64,000 bases of DNA from Chrysophaeum taylorii (GCA_029834535.1 JAQMWT010000002.1:124001-188000); one strand, 5' to 3'. Counted from the stretch's first letter, positions 32,094 through 41,914 are shown. Program-made: numbers and translations. Notes: generated from the letters alone by a model not told the origin.

Positions 32094-33434
32094 TCACGGC
32101 GTCTTTTCTTGACGCCGGCGGCGGAAGTTGCGCGGTCCCCCGAACCGGTAGTTGTTGTTGTTGTTCTGCGGGCGGCGAAGGCGGTTGTGGTCGACGCGAG
32201 TGATTCTCGGCCTCCTTCGGGTTCGGGTTCTGTTGAGATAGCGACGGGCCATCGTCCGGTTGAACGAGAATAATCTCTGCCTCGCGATCGCCTTCCGGAG
32301 CCTCGCCTCGCAGTCGGGCCGGCGCGCAGCCCTCGTCGCGGCCGCCAGGCTAGTACTATTGTCGCGGGGTGCGGTCCAAACGAGGCGGCAGGAAGCGGCT
32401 TGGAAGTAGTGATGCTCGTTCCTGTCTTGCCTCGAAAACAGGATTTCGGTGGTGGTGGTGTTGGTCTTATTCTTGGAATGCACGCACCGGTAGTATTCGC
32501 GGTCCGGCGGGATCCCAAGAATCGAGGCGGTCCTCGAGAGGAGGAGCGTCGCGTTGCCGTGGAGCTGCGAATCCAAAGAGTTCAAGCGCGCCACCAAATC
32601 CGTCGCGGCCCCGTCCAAGCGCGGCTTTGGTGCCTTTTCGACGGCCTCGCTGATGACCGAAAACTCCCGCGGGGCCGGGAGCTGGAGCTTGGCCGAAAGG
32701 ACGAGGAGAGAGAGATGAAAACGCTCGAAGACCAAAGCCACGTCCACGTACCCGCCCAACAGCCCCTTCATCGCGCGTTCGAACAGGATTCGATCCGGCG
32801 TCGGGTCCGGCGTCCCCACAATCAGCCGCGCCCCCCCGAGCATCTTTGTCTGTCGATTTTGCATGCCGTTGGCGTGCGACGGATCACTCACGAAGCTCGA
32901 GAAGGCCTCGGAATTCTCGCAGTCGACGACAACTTTCGGGTGATTGTAGCTCTTTCTCGTCGTCGTCGTCATCTTGGTGGCCGTAAAATTAAAGTCCAGC
33001 GCCCGCTGCGACCGCCAGGCGTGCGTGCTGTAGTCCCACTGGCCGCGGCCCTTGGCGCACACGTGTCGGTACTCGCTGACGACCCGGGCCACCGGTTCTC
33101 GGACGATCGTCGCGACAAACTTGGTGCGCGGGATCCCCCGTGTTGGCGGCCGCAGGACCTCTTGTTCGAACGCCGACAACGGACAGTGGGATGCGACGTA
33201 GCATGCGAATTCGTCGGCCACGCGCAGATTCCTTTGGACGGCGTGCCGCAGCGACTTCTCGCACGCCACGGATTCGACGGCGTCGACGGCGCGCTTCGCG
33301 CACATGGTGAAGCTGCACTGCTCCAGCACGCTCACGAGCGACTTGGACCCCGTCTTCTGGATGCGCACGAAGACGAGGCTCTTCATCGTCGTCGTCGCTG
33401 CTGCTGCTGCTGCGATAAGCAACAACAACAACAT
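32094..33434 (-). CDS. Sulfotransferase, HS6ST/Sulfotransfer_2-like
   Basis: 446 residues from the ATG at 33434, which gives a signal-anchor (MLLLLLIAAAAAATTT). LVFVRIQKTGSKSLVSVL (20-37) is the 5'-phosphosulfate loop that binds PAPS, and TIVREPVARVVSEYRH (109-124) is the 3'-phosphate site with its Arg and Ser. The 'RIQKTGS' form is that of heparan-sulfate 6-O-sulfotransferases. Several sequons fit a Golgi lumenal enzyme that sulfates glycans. It is divergent from the 5-phosphatase gene: only 49 bp separates the start codons chosen. Confidence 0.85.
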   Translation of the reverse strand: MLLLLLIAAAAAATTTMKSLVFVRIQKTGSKSLVSVLEQCSFTMCAKRAVDAVESVACEKSLRHAVQRNLRVADEFACYVASHCPLSAFEQEVLRPPTRGIPRTKFVATIVREPVARVVSEYRHVCAKGRGQWDYSTHAWRSQRALDFNFTATKMTTTTRKSYNHPKVVVDCENSEAFSSFVSDPSHANGMQNRQTKMLGGARLIVGTPDPTPDRILFERAMKGLLGGYVDVALVFERFHLSLLVLSAKLQLPAPREFSVISEAVEKAPKPRLDGAATDLVARLNSLDSQLHGNATLLLSRTASILGIPPDREYYRCVHSKNKTNTTTTEILFSRQDRNEHHYFQAASCRLVWTAPRDNSTSLAAATRAARRPDCEARLRKAIARQRLFSFNRTMARRYLNRTRTRRRPRITRVDHNRLRRPQNNNNNYRFGGPRNFRRRRQEKTP

Positions 33435-33483
33435 GGTAACAACTCTAAAGCCTTCCTCTTGGCGGCGGGCGGTTAGTATAGTT

Positions 33484-34509
33484 ATGATGCGGCGGCTCCT
33501 CGTCCCCCTGATCGTCGTCGCCGGCGAGCAGCTGCGCGTGGGGGTCGTGAGCTGGAATCTCGCGACGCGGTCACCCCTCGCCCGCGACTGCCGGTTCCTG
33601 AAGCAGTTTGCCGACTGCGATCTGGTCGTGGTTGGGTGCCAGGAGGTCGAGACGCTGAAACCGCGACGGAACGAGGGACGGCGCAGCGCGCGGCTGCTCG
33701 AGCTCATTGGAAAGGTCCTCAAGGGGTTCCGCATCGTACGCCACGTCTCGGGGGGCGTCCAGCTGTTCGTACTGACGCGAACGTCGGCGAAGTTCCGGTT
33801 CGCCGACGTCGCGTGCGGGGTCGGAAATTTGTTGAAGAACAAAGGCGCAGTCGGGTGCTTTGTTGTGGTCGACAAGGCCAAGCTTCTTTTCATCACGGCG
33901 CACCTTGCCGCCCACGAGCCAAAGGTCGCCGAACGGAACGCCGATTACCACAGAATCGTCGGAGAGCTGGCGGCGGCGTCTCCGTGGGCGAGACGACCGT
34001 TGGGCCACGCGGTCATCTTTTCGGGGGACCTCAATTACCGGCTCCAGGGGCTGACGAGGGCCGAGGTCGAGTGCGCCATCGAAGACGGCGAGATGGGGGA
34101 CTTGTTCGACGGGTTCGACCAGCTCTCGCGCGAAAAAGGGGCCCGACGGGCCTTCGCCGGGCTCCACGAGGGCAAGGTGAGCTTCAAGCCCACCTTCAAG
34201 TTCGACAGGTACACCCACCACTACGACACCTCAAAAAAACGACGGGTCCCGGCCTGGACGGACCGCGTCTTGTTTACCCCGCGCCCGGGCTTGGACCTCC
34301 GAAAATACGATGCTGCCGTCGAAGCGACCCACTCCGACCATCGCCCGGTCTTCGCCCTCTTCGACCTCGACCCGAACCTCCTCCACTCGACCGACGATTG
34401 CACCCCCCTAAAGACGCCACCGCAAAATCATCATCATAACCACCTCCCCCCACCGCCTCACGCCCCCTCCTTCCCTCGCGACGACGACGACGACGACGAC
34501 GATCAGTAG
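33484..34509 (+). CDS. Inositol polyphosphate 5-phosphatase
   Basis: 341 residues from the ATG pair at 33484/33487; an earlier in-frame ATG at 33433 would overlap the divergent gene's start. VVSWNL (21-26), CQEVE (52-56), ITAHLAAHEPKVAERN (137-152), FSGDLNYRL (179-187), PAWTDRVLF (256-264) and HSDHRPVFA (283-291) are the catalytic motifs of the Mg2+-dependent 5-phosphatases that dephosphorylate PI(4,5)P2, PI(3,4,5)P3 or soluble inositol phosphates. A catalytic domain alone, without SAC or SH2 regions, followed by a His/Pro- and Asp-rich tail. The stop is 17 bp before the CDC50 ATG. Confidence 0.92.
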   Translation: MMRRLLVPLIVVAGEQLRVGVVSWNLATRSPLARDCRFLKQFADCDLVVVGCQEVETLKPRRNEGRRSARLLELIGKVLKGFRIVRHVSGGVQLFVLTRTSAKFRFADVACGVGNLLKNKGAVGCFVVVDKAKLLFITAHLAAHEPKVAERNADYHRIVGELAAASPWARRPLGHAVIFSGDLNYRLQGLTRAEVECAIEDGEMGDLFDGFDQLSREKGARRAFAGLHEGKVSFKPTFKFDRYTHHYDTSKKRRVPAWTDRVLFTPRPGLDLRKYDAAVEATHSDHRPVFALFDLDPNLLHSTDDCTPLKTPPQNHHHNHLPPPPHAPSFPRDDDDDDDDQ

Positions 34510-34526
34510 GAGGTAGAGACGTAATA

Positions 34527-35645
34527 ATGGCATCGTCGTCCTCATCTCGTCGCGTCCGGACGGACAAGTGGTCGCAGCAGAGCGTCCCCGCGCTGCGTCC
34601 CCTGATCACGAGCCAGCTGGCCGCCGCCTGTCTTTTTGGGGCCGGGAGCATGGCGCTGATGGTGGGGACGGTGGTGAAACTCGTGCACAACGACGAGGTC
34701 TTCCAGCGAAAGATCCAGTACGACAACAAGGACGAGTGCAAGATCTCGCGCGCGAACGAGGGCCGCGTGTGCAACGTGACGATCCGCGCGAAGCACCGCA
34801 TGGCTTCGCCCGTCTACGTGTACTACGAGCTCGAAAATTTCTACCAAAACCACGAGCGGTACACGGTGAGCTACAACGAGTATCAACTGCTCGGCAGAAA
34901 CAAAAAGAAGAGCGCTCTGAGTTCCTGTTCGCCCTTGAAGAAAAACGGCTCGAGGGTCCTCTCGCCCTGCGGTCTGATCGCCAACTCTCTGTTCAACGAC
35001 GTCCTCGTCTCGGACGTTCCTATGCGAGAAGACGGCATATCCTGGTGGACCGACCTTCACAACAAGTTCAAGCAGCCAAACAAGTTCGAGTGGGCCGAGA
35101 CCAACCAGGACGTCTCGAGCTGCTACAAGTCGTTTTGTCCCGATTCCTACTGCGAGGACGTCGGCGTCAGAACGCCGTGCAAGGGGTACGTTTGCGTCGG
35201 CGGCGACTACGACGCGGGAAAGTGCGATGCCGGCCAGAACGTCGTCTTTTATTACAGGAAACCCCTCTACTACCAGTTCTTGTACGAGACCTTTCCCGAA
35301 GTCGTGAGCCCTATCGTCGGGGTCAAGAACGAACATTTTATTGTTTGGATGCGCCTCGCCGGCTTGTCTACCTTCCGAAAACTCTACGGCAGGCTCACCT
35401 CCTCCGTCTCAAAAAATGAGGACGTCACCTTCACCATCACCAACAACTTCAACGTCGATGCGAATAGTGGGAAAAAATTTATCGTCATTTCCACCGCGTC
35501 AACCTTGGGCTTGAATCCGAAGGCCATCTGGCTCACGTGTCTCGGCTTCGGCGCGTCCTCCATCTTCTTCGCGCTTCTCCTCGCCACAAAGCTCCGCCTC
35601 GCCCCCCGCAAGCTCGGCGACACCTCCTACCTCCACATCGAATAG
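34527..35645 (+). CDS. CDC50/LEM3 subunit of P4-ATPase flippases
   Basis: 372 residues with the CDC50 layout: one membrane segment near the N-terminus (about 30-50), a large lumenal domain with paired cysteines and sequons, and a second segment near the C-terminus (about 335-358). VYVYYELENFYQNHERYTVS, SPCGLIANSLFND, EHFIVWMRLAGLSTFRKLYG and ISTASTLGLNPKAI are the family's conserved stretches. CDC50 proteins carry lipid flippases out of the ER and are needed for their activity. Located 17 bp after the 5-phosphatase. Confidence 0.93.
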   Translation: MASSSSSRRVRTDKWSQQSVPALRPLITSQLAAACLFGAGSMALMVGTVVKLVHNDEVFQRKIQYDNKDECKISRANEGRVCNVTIRAKHRMASPVYVYYELENFYQNHERYTVSYNEYQLLGRNKKKSALSSCSPLKKNGSRVLSPCGLIANSLFNDVLVSDVPMREDGISWWTDLHNKFKQPNKFEWAETNQDVSSCYKSFCPDSYCEDVGVRTPCKGYVCVGGDYDAGKCDAGQNVVFYYRKPLYYQFLYETFPEVVSPIVGVKNEHFIVWMRLAGLSTFRKLYGRLTSSVSKNEDVTFTITNNFNVDANSGKKFIVISTASTLGLNPKAIWLTCLGFGASSIFFALLLATKLRLAPRKLGDTSYLHIE

Positions 35646-36016
35646 ATATGTATACATATCGTTCTTGCTTGCTTCTCGGGGTGTTCTTGTTGACGACCGC
35701 GGCGTGTAGGAGGCCGCCGCCGCGTAGGCCACCACCGCGAAACACCACGAGGATGCCGCCGCTCTGCCAACCCGCCTGAGGAAGCGCGCTTTGCCATACC
35801 CTAAGAGCATGTAGTGTCCGCGACAGAAACCGAGAATAAGACGCGAGGACTCGTAGGCCAAGGCAACAAAATACACCATCAAACGGCTTTGATCCAAACA
35901 ACACCACACAAAGGCCGGGCCGATGCCCTTCTTTCACACCGCACCATCGCCTTCTGGCGCCAACCAAACTCGTGTCGCGCTCGCGCGCGCGCCGAACGGA
36001 CGCTCGTATTCGAGCA
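35646..36016. other. Intergenic, no gene seen
   Basis: The stretch after CDC50 shows only low-grade open frames. Its right end may be a diverged continuation of the VIT-like pseudogene, but I cannot align it with confidence. Confidence 0.4.
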
Positions 36017-36111
36017 TAGTCTTCAAAACCGTCTCGGCGTCGCTTCGCTCTACACGCTCCCCCAGGTGTGCGTGTAGATGTCCAACGTCTCGATAATTCT
36101 CCACTTCCCAT

Positions 36112-36218
36112 GTCCTAACTACTAATCGACAGATGTTTGTCTGTTTGTCTGTTTGTTTGTTTGTCTTTAAATGTCGACTGCTAAGAGGGGGGGGGGGTGT
36201 GTGGGTTTGTTTGTCTGT
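36112..36218 (-). mobile_element. Short retroelement 3' fragment, copy B
   Basis: Minus-oriented tail (CTAACTACTAATCGACAGATG, TTTG/TCTG repeat, TTTAAATGTCGACTGCTAAGAGGGG), cut off after about 100 bp and joined to the helicase repeat at the same boundary used by the longer copy at 37.2-39.15 kb. Confidence 0.7.
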
Positions 36219-37202
36219 CCCTCGATTTAGGGTAAGGATCAGGTAGGCGCGAGAGTAAGGATCAGGTAGGCGCGAGAGCCAGACAGTGATCCTCCAAGCC
36301 GTCTACGGCGACCTCGCAGACTATTTCCACGACCCGCGGCGGCTCTTTTAGCCAGCGCGCCATTCTCACGCCCCGTCGAAACGATGTTGTCGATGCTGAC
36401 AACGCGCGCATGACCGCGGCCTTTTTTTCCCGGAGACGAGGCGTCGGAGTTCTTTTCGGCTGACTAGGCTGGGTCGGAAGACGACGCCTCGCTCTTTACA
36501 GTAGAGTTTTCAACTCCCTGACAACCAACGGCATGCTGACTTTGATCGCGAGCTTAATGTCTTCGCAACCTCGACCCGTCGCACGGCCACTGCAACGGTA
36601 CCAGATACATGATACATGATCGTGTCGTTGTCACCGAGGCTCCTCCAACCTGTATCGCTTAAGGCCCACCTACGCCAAACGATCAACAAGAGCCAGGGCC
36701 AGACGTCCCGCGAGGTCGGCGTCCTCTTGGCGAAGCCCGTCTTCTGCCACGTCCAGCTCTACGTGGCTCTCTGTCGATCGGCAACCCCGAGGATATCCTC
36801 TTCTGAGTCGACGACTCCACCCTACCCCACACGTGCTGCGCAATACCGATAAGCCCCCTCCCGGCGTCTACACGCGCACTGTAGATGAACTTACTGGGAC
36901 CACGTGAACTTACTGGGGTTTGAGATTGGGACTAGGTGAACTGAGTGACCAGGTGAAACTGGGACCAGGTGAGCTTACTGGGGTTTTTAGAGTAAAGGGT
37001 TTTTAGAGTAAACTCAAAGGTTGGCGGCGCGTGCGGATCAAAGTAGCTTAGATTGGCGGAGGCGAGAGCGACGAGCTCAAAGGAGTTGGTGTGAGCTAGG
37101 TGAACTTACTGACCAGGTGAACTTATATGAAACTTACTGGGACCAGGTGAACTTACTGGGGTTAGAGATTGGGACTAGGTGAACTTACTGGCCTGCACTT
37201 GT
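36219..37202 (+). mobile_element. Helitron-like helicase remnant, copy B
   Basis: Nearly the same sequence as 2555-3560 and 39155-40135, from CGATTTAGGGTAAGGATCAGG to CTGGCCTGCACTTGT. It contains the helicase C-terminal pieces (INKSQGQTSREVGVLLAKPV, FCHVQLYVALCRS) and the AGGTGAACTTACTGGGG tail array. It is not open in a single frame. Confidence 0.72.
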
Positions 37203-39154
37203 CTTCTTCCTAACTACTAATCGACAGATGTTTGTCTGTTTGTTTGTCTGTTTGTTTGTCTGTCTTTAAATGTCGACTGCTAAGAGGGGGGTGTGTGTGG
37301 GGAGCATGAAGGATGTGGGTGGGTTTGTGGGGTATGAGGGATGTGCCTGACGGGCGGAGATAAGTACGCGGGACCTAGTCGGGGTCATCGCCGAGGCGTG
37401 GGGCAGGCGAAGAGAGGACGGGCCCCGCCCGTAGGTCGTACGCATGCTGCCGCCGGACGTATGTGCGACGAAGAGTGACGTCCTGCTGGGATCGGGCGGC
37501 CTGGGCGGGGTTCCCCGAGGCGGCGACATGGGTGAGGGCGGTGAGGGCACAGCGAGCCCGGCCTAATGCGTTGGCGATCCCCCACTCACGGTAGATGCGG
37601 CGAGTTTGGGCCGCCTTTGCCTCTGTGAAGTTGGCGCAGCCGCTTGTCACCCAGGTTCGCGCAGCGATGCGCTCTGCGCATGTTTGGGCGAGAGCGTGGC
37701 ACGCCGCGCTGGCCTCACCGAAGGCACCAAAGACGAGGCCGGCGACAGTGCCGTAGCTACGTAGCCGCTGTTCGACAGGGCCCAAGAAGCCAGGCGGTGG
37801 TGCTGTACCCGGCTGGGGGATGATGGCGTCGATGCCGCGGGCGTGAGCGAGGTATTCGGAGTGGACTTGCGCTGCGCGCCGATCGACAGGCGACGGGTGG
37901 GAGGGATGGAGGGCGTGGGCGGTGTACAACGAACCCCAAGCGAGGGTTTTGATGTCGTAGAGTTGCTCCTTGTTGTCCAGCGTGGTGAGGATGTCTGGGA
38001 CGACTTGACGTCGGGCGAGATTGCCTCGGTACCGGCCGTAGAGGCGCGTGCGAATGGTAGGGGCGACGACGTCAGCAAAGATGCCGAAAACCTCGGACAG
38101 GGCTGGGATGCCGGCCTCTTTGACGCTGCCGTGGACGCAGTCGAGCTGGCCGTCATGCCAGGTGGTCCGCGCTCCTCCGCGGTTGACAAGGTTGGCCTGC
38201 GTGAGAAGCACCTTGCCGTGAGCGTCGAGAACGACGTCAGTGCCCAGAATGCGAGTGCCCACGAGGCCCGAACAAGCTGGAGAGGGGTAGCCAAAGTACT
38301 GGGCACACATCTCAGCCCAGCAGCGGTTGGGGATTTGAAGGCCAGAGCTGGGCCACGAGCTGATGAACGTGGTCGAGAAGCGATCCCATGAGGACGCCGC
38401 TACTCGAAGTGCTTCGGTGATGGGAAGGGTGGCCGCAAGGCGCTGGAGTGCAGTGGCCCGAGCTGTCTCGCGCTGGGAGGTTAGAGCACGCTGGAGTTGG
38501 GGTATGAGCACGGGTGTCGAGATGGTGGGGTCGACGAGGACGCCCATGGACACGAATTCGTGGGAGAGAGGACCGTCGACGAGATGAACGTTGGCGGGGT
38601 CGCCGGAACCAGCGCCGCCGTGAGAAGCCAGCGTGGTACGGAGATCAGCCCGAAGTCCGTTCCACGCAGTCTCGAGTGCCCGCCCCAGGCGGCAACCGGA
38701 TGCGAGGAGGTGCTGCCAACGGTGCAACTCGTTACCTGTGCGAAAAGAAGTGGCACCCAGGACCGAGGCGAGGCGGGGGAGGTAGCCAGGGACCTCCAAG
38801 GCACCCGTAGGATCGCGAAGGTCGACGAGGTGTGGGAGGGCCTGGGCCGCCGTGCCAACAAAGGCGGCGGGGCTGAGGTCGGCGCAGGAGCGAATGCCGC
38901 CACCCCCACTTCGAGCAGGAAGACGGAGGCGTTGGAGGACGATGCCGTTGGAGTCAAAAACCTGACGCGGATCTGCGCCAAGTGCTGTGGCGACGAAGCT
39001 GAGGGCGGCAACGTCGAAGCGGCGGAGCTCGCTCAAGGCATTGGTGGGGTAGCAGTGTTGCGCGATGTAGTCCATGCGCGGGGCGATGCAGTAGCGGCCC
39101 AACGAGTACATGCAGTGGAGGGAGACGTTCTGGAGCTTGGTGCGAATAGTCTGT
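37203..39154 (-). mobile_element. 5'-truncated retroelement with REL endonuclease
   Basis: The longest copy of this family. From its 3' end: a TTTG/TCTG tail with CTAACTACTAATCGACAGATG at 37206, a 3' untranslated region, then an open frame at 37375-39150. Its 5' end stops where the helicase repeat begins. The absence of long terminal repeats, variable 5' truncation and an endonuclease placed after the reverse transcriptase fit non-LTR elements with restriction-like endonucleases (R2/NeSL/CRE type); classification is tentative. Confidence 0.6.
37375..39150 (-). CDS. Reverse-transcriptase C-terminus plus PD-(D/E)xK-like endonuclease (partial)
   Basis: About 590 residues open from the truncation point; the first ATG is at 39111. 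The catalytic reverse-transcriptase palm is absent. What remains begins with a thumb-like region (SLGRYCIAPRMDYIAQHCYP), continues with GGGGIRSCADLSPAAFVGTA, a motif common just after the polymerase of many retroelements, and then RQVVPDILTTLDNKEQLYDI ending in K. The PD...DIK spacing is that of a PD-(D/E)xK restriction-like endonuclease. A C-terminal part of a longer mobile-element protein. Confidence 0.6.
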   Translation of the reverse strand, partial: TIRTKLQNVSLHCMYSLGRYCIAPRMDYIAQHCYPTNALSELRRFDVAALSFVATALGADPRQVFDSNGIVLQRLRLPARSGGGGIRSCADLSPAAFVGTAAQALPHLVDLRDPTGALEVPGYLPRLASVLGATSFRTGNELHRWQHLLASGCRLGRALETAWNGLRADLRTTLASHGGAGSGDPANVHLVDGPLSHEFVSMGVLVDPTISTPVLIPQLQRALTSQRETARATALQRLAATLPITEALRVAASSWDRFSTTFISSWPSSGLQIPNRCWAEMCAQYFGYPSPACSGLVGTRILGTDVVLDAHGKVLLTQANLVNRGGARTTWHDGQLDCVHGSVKEAGIPALSEVFGIFADVVAPTIRTRLYGRYRGNLARRQVVPDILTTLDNKEQLYDIKTLAWGSLYTAHALHPSHPSPVDRRAAQVHSEYLAHARGIDAIIPQPGTAPPPGFLGPVEQRLRSYGTVAGLVFGAFGEASAACHALAQTCAERIAARTWVTSGCANFTEAKAAQTRRIYREWGIANALGRARCALTALTHVAASGNPAQAARSQQDVTLRRTYVRRQHAYDLRAGPVLSSPAPRLGDDPD

Positions 39155-40135
39155 CGATTTAGGGTAAGGATCAGGTAGGCGCGAGAGTAAGGATCAGGTA
39201 GGCGCGAGAGCCAGACAGTGATCCTCCAAGCCGTCTACGGCGACCTCGCAGACTATTTCCACGACCCGCGGCGGCTCTTTTAGCCAGCGCGCCATTCTCA
39301 CGCCCCGTCGAAACGATGTTGTCGATGCTGACAACGCGCGCATGACCGCGGCCTTTTTTTCCCGGAGACGAGGCGTCGGAGTTCTTTTCGGCTGACTAGG
39401 CTGGGTCGGAAGACGACGCCTCGCTCTTTACAGTAGAGTTTTCAACTCCCTGACAACCAACGGGATGCTGACTTTGATCGCGAGCTTAAAGTCTTCGCGA
39501 CCTCGACCCGTCGCACGGCCACTGCAACGGTACCAGATACATGATCGATCGTGTCGTTGTCACCGAGGCTCCTCCAACCTGTATCGCTTAAGGCCCACCT
39601 ACGCCAAACGATCAACAAGAGCCAGGGCCAGACGCCCCGCGAGGTCGGCGTCCTCTTTCCCAAGCCCGTCTTCTGCCACGTCCAGCTCTACGTGGCTCTC
39701 TGTCGATCGGCATCCCCGAGGATATACTCATCTGGGTCGACGACTCCACCCTACCCCACACGTGCTGCGCAATACCGATAAGCCCCCTCCCGGCGTCTAC
39801 ACGCGCACTATAGGTGAACTTACTGGGACCACGGGAACTTACTGGGGTTTGAGATTGGGACTAGGTGAACTGAGTGACCAGGTGAAACTGGGACCAGGTG
39901 AACATACTGGGCCATTTAGAGCAAAGGGCGTTTAGAGTAAACTCACTCAAAGGTTGGCGGCGCGTGCGGATCAAAGCAGCTTAGATTGGCGGAGGCGAGA
40001 GCGACGAGCTCAAAGGAGTTGGTGTGAGCTAGGTGAACTTACTGACCAGGTGAACTTATATGAAACTTACTGGGACCAGGTGAACTTACTGGGGTTAGAG
40101 ATTGGGACTAGGTGAACTTACTGGCCTGCACTTGT
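39155..40135 (+). mobile_element. Helitron-like helicase remnant, copy C
   Basis: Third copy, very close in sequence to copy B, with the same start, helicase pieces (INKSQGQTPREVGVLFPKPV, FCHVQLYVALCRS) and tail array. It ends at CTGGCCTGCACTTG, immediately before the TTCCC that resumes the VIT-like pseudogene. Confidence 0.72.
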
Positions 40136-40487
40136 TTCCCTCCTAAGATGTTCTCTCTCGACGTATTCCAACTCTGTTCTCTCCGAATCGTAATCCCCCA
40201 AGCCCATCGACAGCAATGACGTTCGCAGCGCCGCCCATGATGAAGACGGTTTCGGGACTCAGGGACGCGCCGACCGACGCCGAAACAATAGCAAATGTCG
40301 TCGTCAAACATCCATCGAAACAACCAAAAATCAGCGATTTTTTTATCAGGTCTCCGTCATCAACGTGGTCCTTCCTTCCTTCACCGCGTAAGACCCCGCC
40401 GTCGCGTCGAGCCGCGACATCTCCGACGCATTCTCTTATTCTTCCGGCACCAAGACGCAATCTTCGGCAGGTCGCGAACCAAGCCAT

Positions 40488-41914
40488 GTCTCAAGTCTTT
40501 ATTTATTTTCTTTCTTTCTTTCTTTCTTTCTGCGCGGCACCAGTCACGTATGCCCTTGTTTGTTTATATCGCACGGAAAGTCGTCTTTTAGAAGATGTGC
40601 CGCTGTGTTTCGTGCCGGGTAATGCAGAATGAGGTTGAAGTCGTCAGCGATAAAAAAGTCTCGCGCTATTATACGCGGGCGTGAGCTGCGAGAGAAAGCT
40701 TGCGAAGTCGTTGCTTGACGTAGTAACGCGTCCGAGAAGTTGTTTGTTTAAGCGAAGTGGCTAGTAAGGGCAAAGATTTGTGTGCGCCCGACGCACACAC
40801 GGAAGAACGTGGCGTCGGATCAAGCTCGTCGTCGTCGGAACTCGGCGACTCGTTCTGCTCGGAGCTTCGTCGTCAGCTCGGGTTGTGGTGTCCGCGCTCG
40901 ACGGCTCGGGTAGTCACGCGAGGCGGTAGCATCGGCGGCGCGGCGACGCACTTCGACGATATTATTAATGCTTTGAGGCATATATCGGGAGTTGTACGAC
41001 GGGTGCTGGTGCTAGTTCAACAGCATTGGCGTCCCGCCGTTGCTGTTCGGCGACCTGGGTTACGCGATGGTTCGCGGCGCATTTCCGGCAATCACAGCCC
41101 GCTCCGACGCGTTGGTCGCGCGCCGCGCTCGAAGCATCTCCTTCCTTATGGCTCGTCGGCCGGTTTTGTCTCACGGCATTGGCTTGACCTCGCGCTCGAT
41201 GCCTTGAGGGGCGGTGACGTGCGCTCGCGCTCGACACCAGACGCCCGGCCTTCTCCGCGCCGGAGTGAGTTAGACGACCGCGAGATCGCCAGATTGGAAC
41301 TCCTTGGTGACGACGACTTGCTTCTCCAGCTCCAGGAAGAAGTTGCGGATTTTTCCTGATACCTTCTCTCCCGTTGATCATACGCGGCAATATCACGTTG
41401 GCATCGTCGAACGCGGAGGCGACCTTTTGGGCGGCCGCAAGGTCCTGCGGCTCACCCCACAGCACTGTGGCAGGACCTCGATGCGCACTGGCCGGCGGTG
41501 CAAATCTACAGGCGAATCGACCGCGAAGTGTTCGTCGTCGTGCTGGTAAAACGACTCGTTCCGAGCGAAACCAGCGAACGTCGTCGATGGATAACGGCGT
41601 CTATGACCGACCGCTGAATGGAGGATAACGAAGAGGATTATGTCGGGCTACCTGCACGCCTCGTGCACTCTCGTCGAAGTACTGCGGCGTCGGAAGCCGG
41701 CTCAGCCGAGAGGGGATTGCAAGGGGATTTTTTAGGGTTTATTTAAATTCGTCCCGCGGGCTTTCTATCGTCCTTTCGTTTTATATATATATCGCTTACA
41801 CACACATGGCCGGCCGGCCGGCTCAAATGTTAAACAGAGCGGCGGCGGCGGCGGCCTTTTTTCAGATGGGGTGATCGATACGCGGGTTCGCCCGACCGAG
41901 CTTGTCGTCGCGCC
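40488..41914. other. Stretch without intact gene; decayed coding pieces
   Basis: No intact gene is seen. Coding-like minus-strand fragments lie at about 41.35-41.47 kb (EPQDLAAAQKVASAFDDANV) and 41.48-41.62 kb, in different frames. A (TTTC)n run is at about 40505-40530, an AT-rich TATATATATA at about 41780, and a telo-box-like TTTAGGGTTTA at 41731. Probably an old insertion of unknown family. Confidence 0.4.

Larger units (their letters stand above)
36017..40487 (-). pseudogene. VIT/CCC1-like pseudogene split by mobile DNA
   Basis: Two blocks on the minus strand are clear relatives of the intact transporter gene at 41915-42745. Block 40136-40487 carries the start (ATG at 40487) and DLIKKSLIFGCFDGCLTTTF then AIVSASVGASLSPETVFIMG, matching GELIKSLILGGLDGCITTFA and onward. 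Block 36017-36111 matches the 'ILRTMV...ERSDAETIL...GVYTHT' part (shared word CCAGGTGTGCGTGTAGATGT). About 4.0 kb of nested repeats lies between. Small indels and substitutions also separate it from the intact gene, so it is a dead duplicate. TTCCC stands on both sides of the insert and may be the target-site duplication. Confidence 0.8.

Noticed and set aside
32400-33476. 358-residue plus-strand open frame
   Set aside because: Antisense of the sulfotransferase gene, which has clear PAPS motifs.
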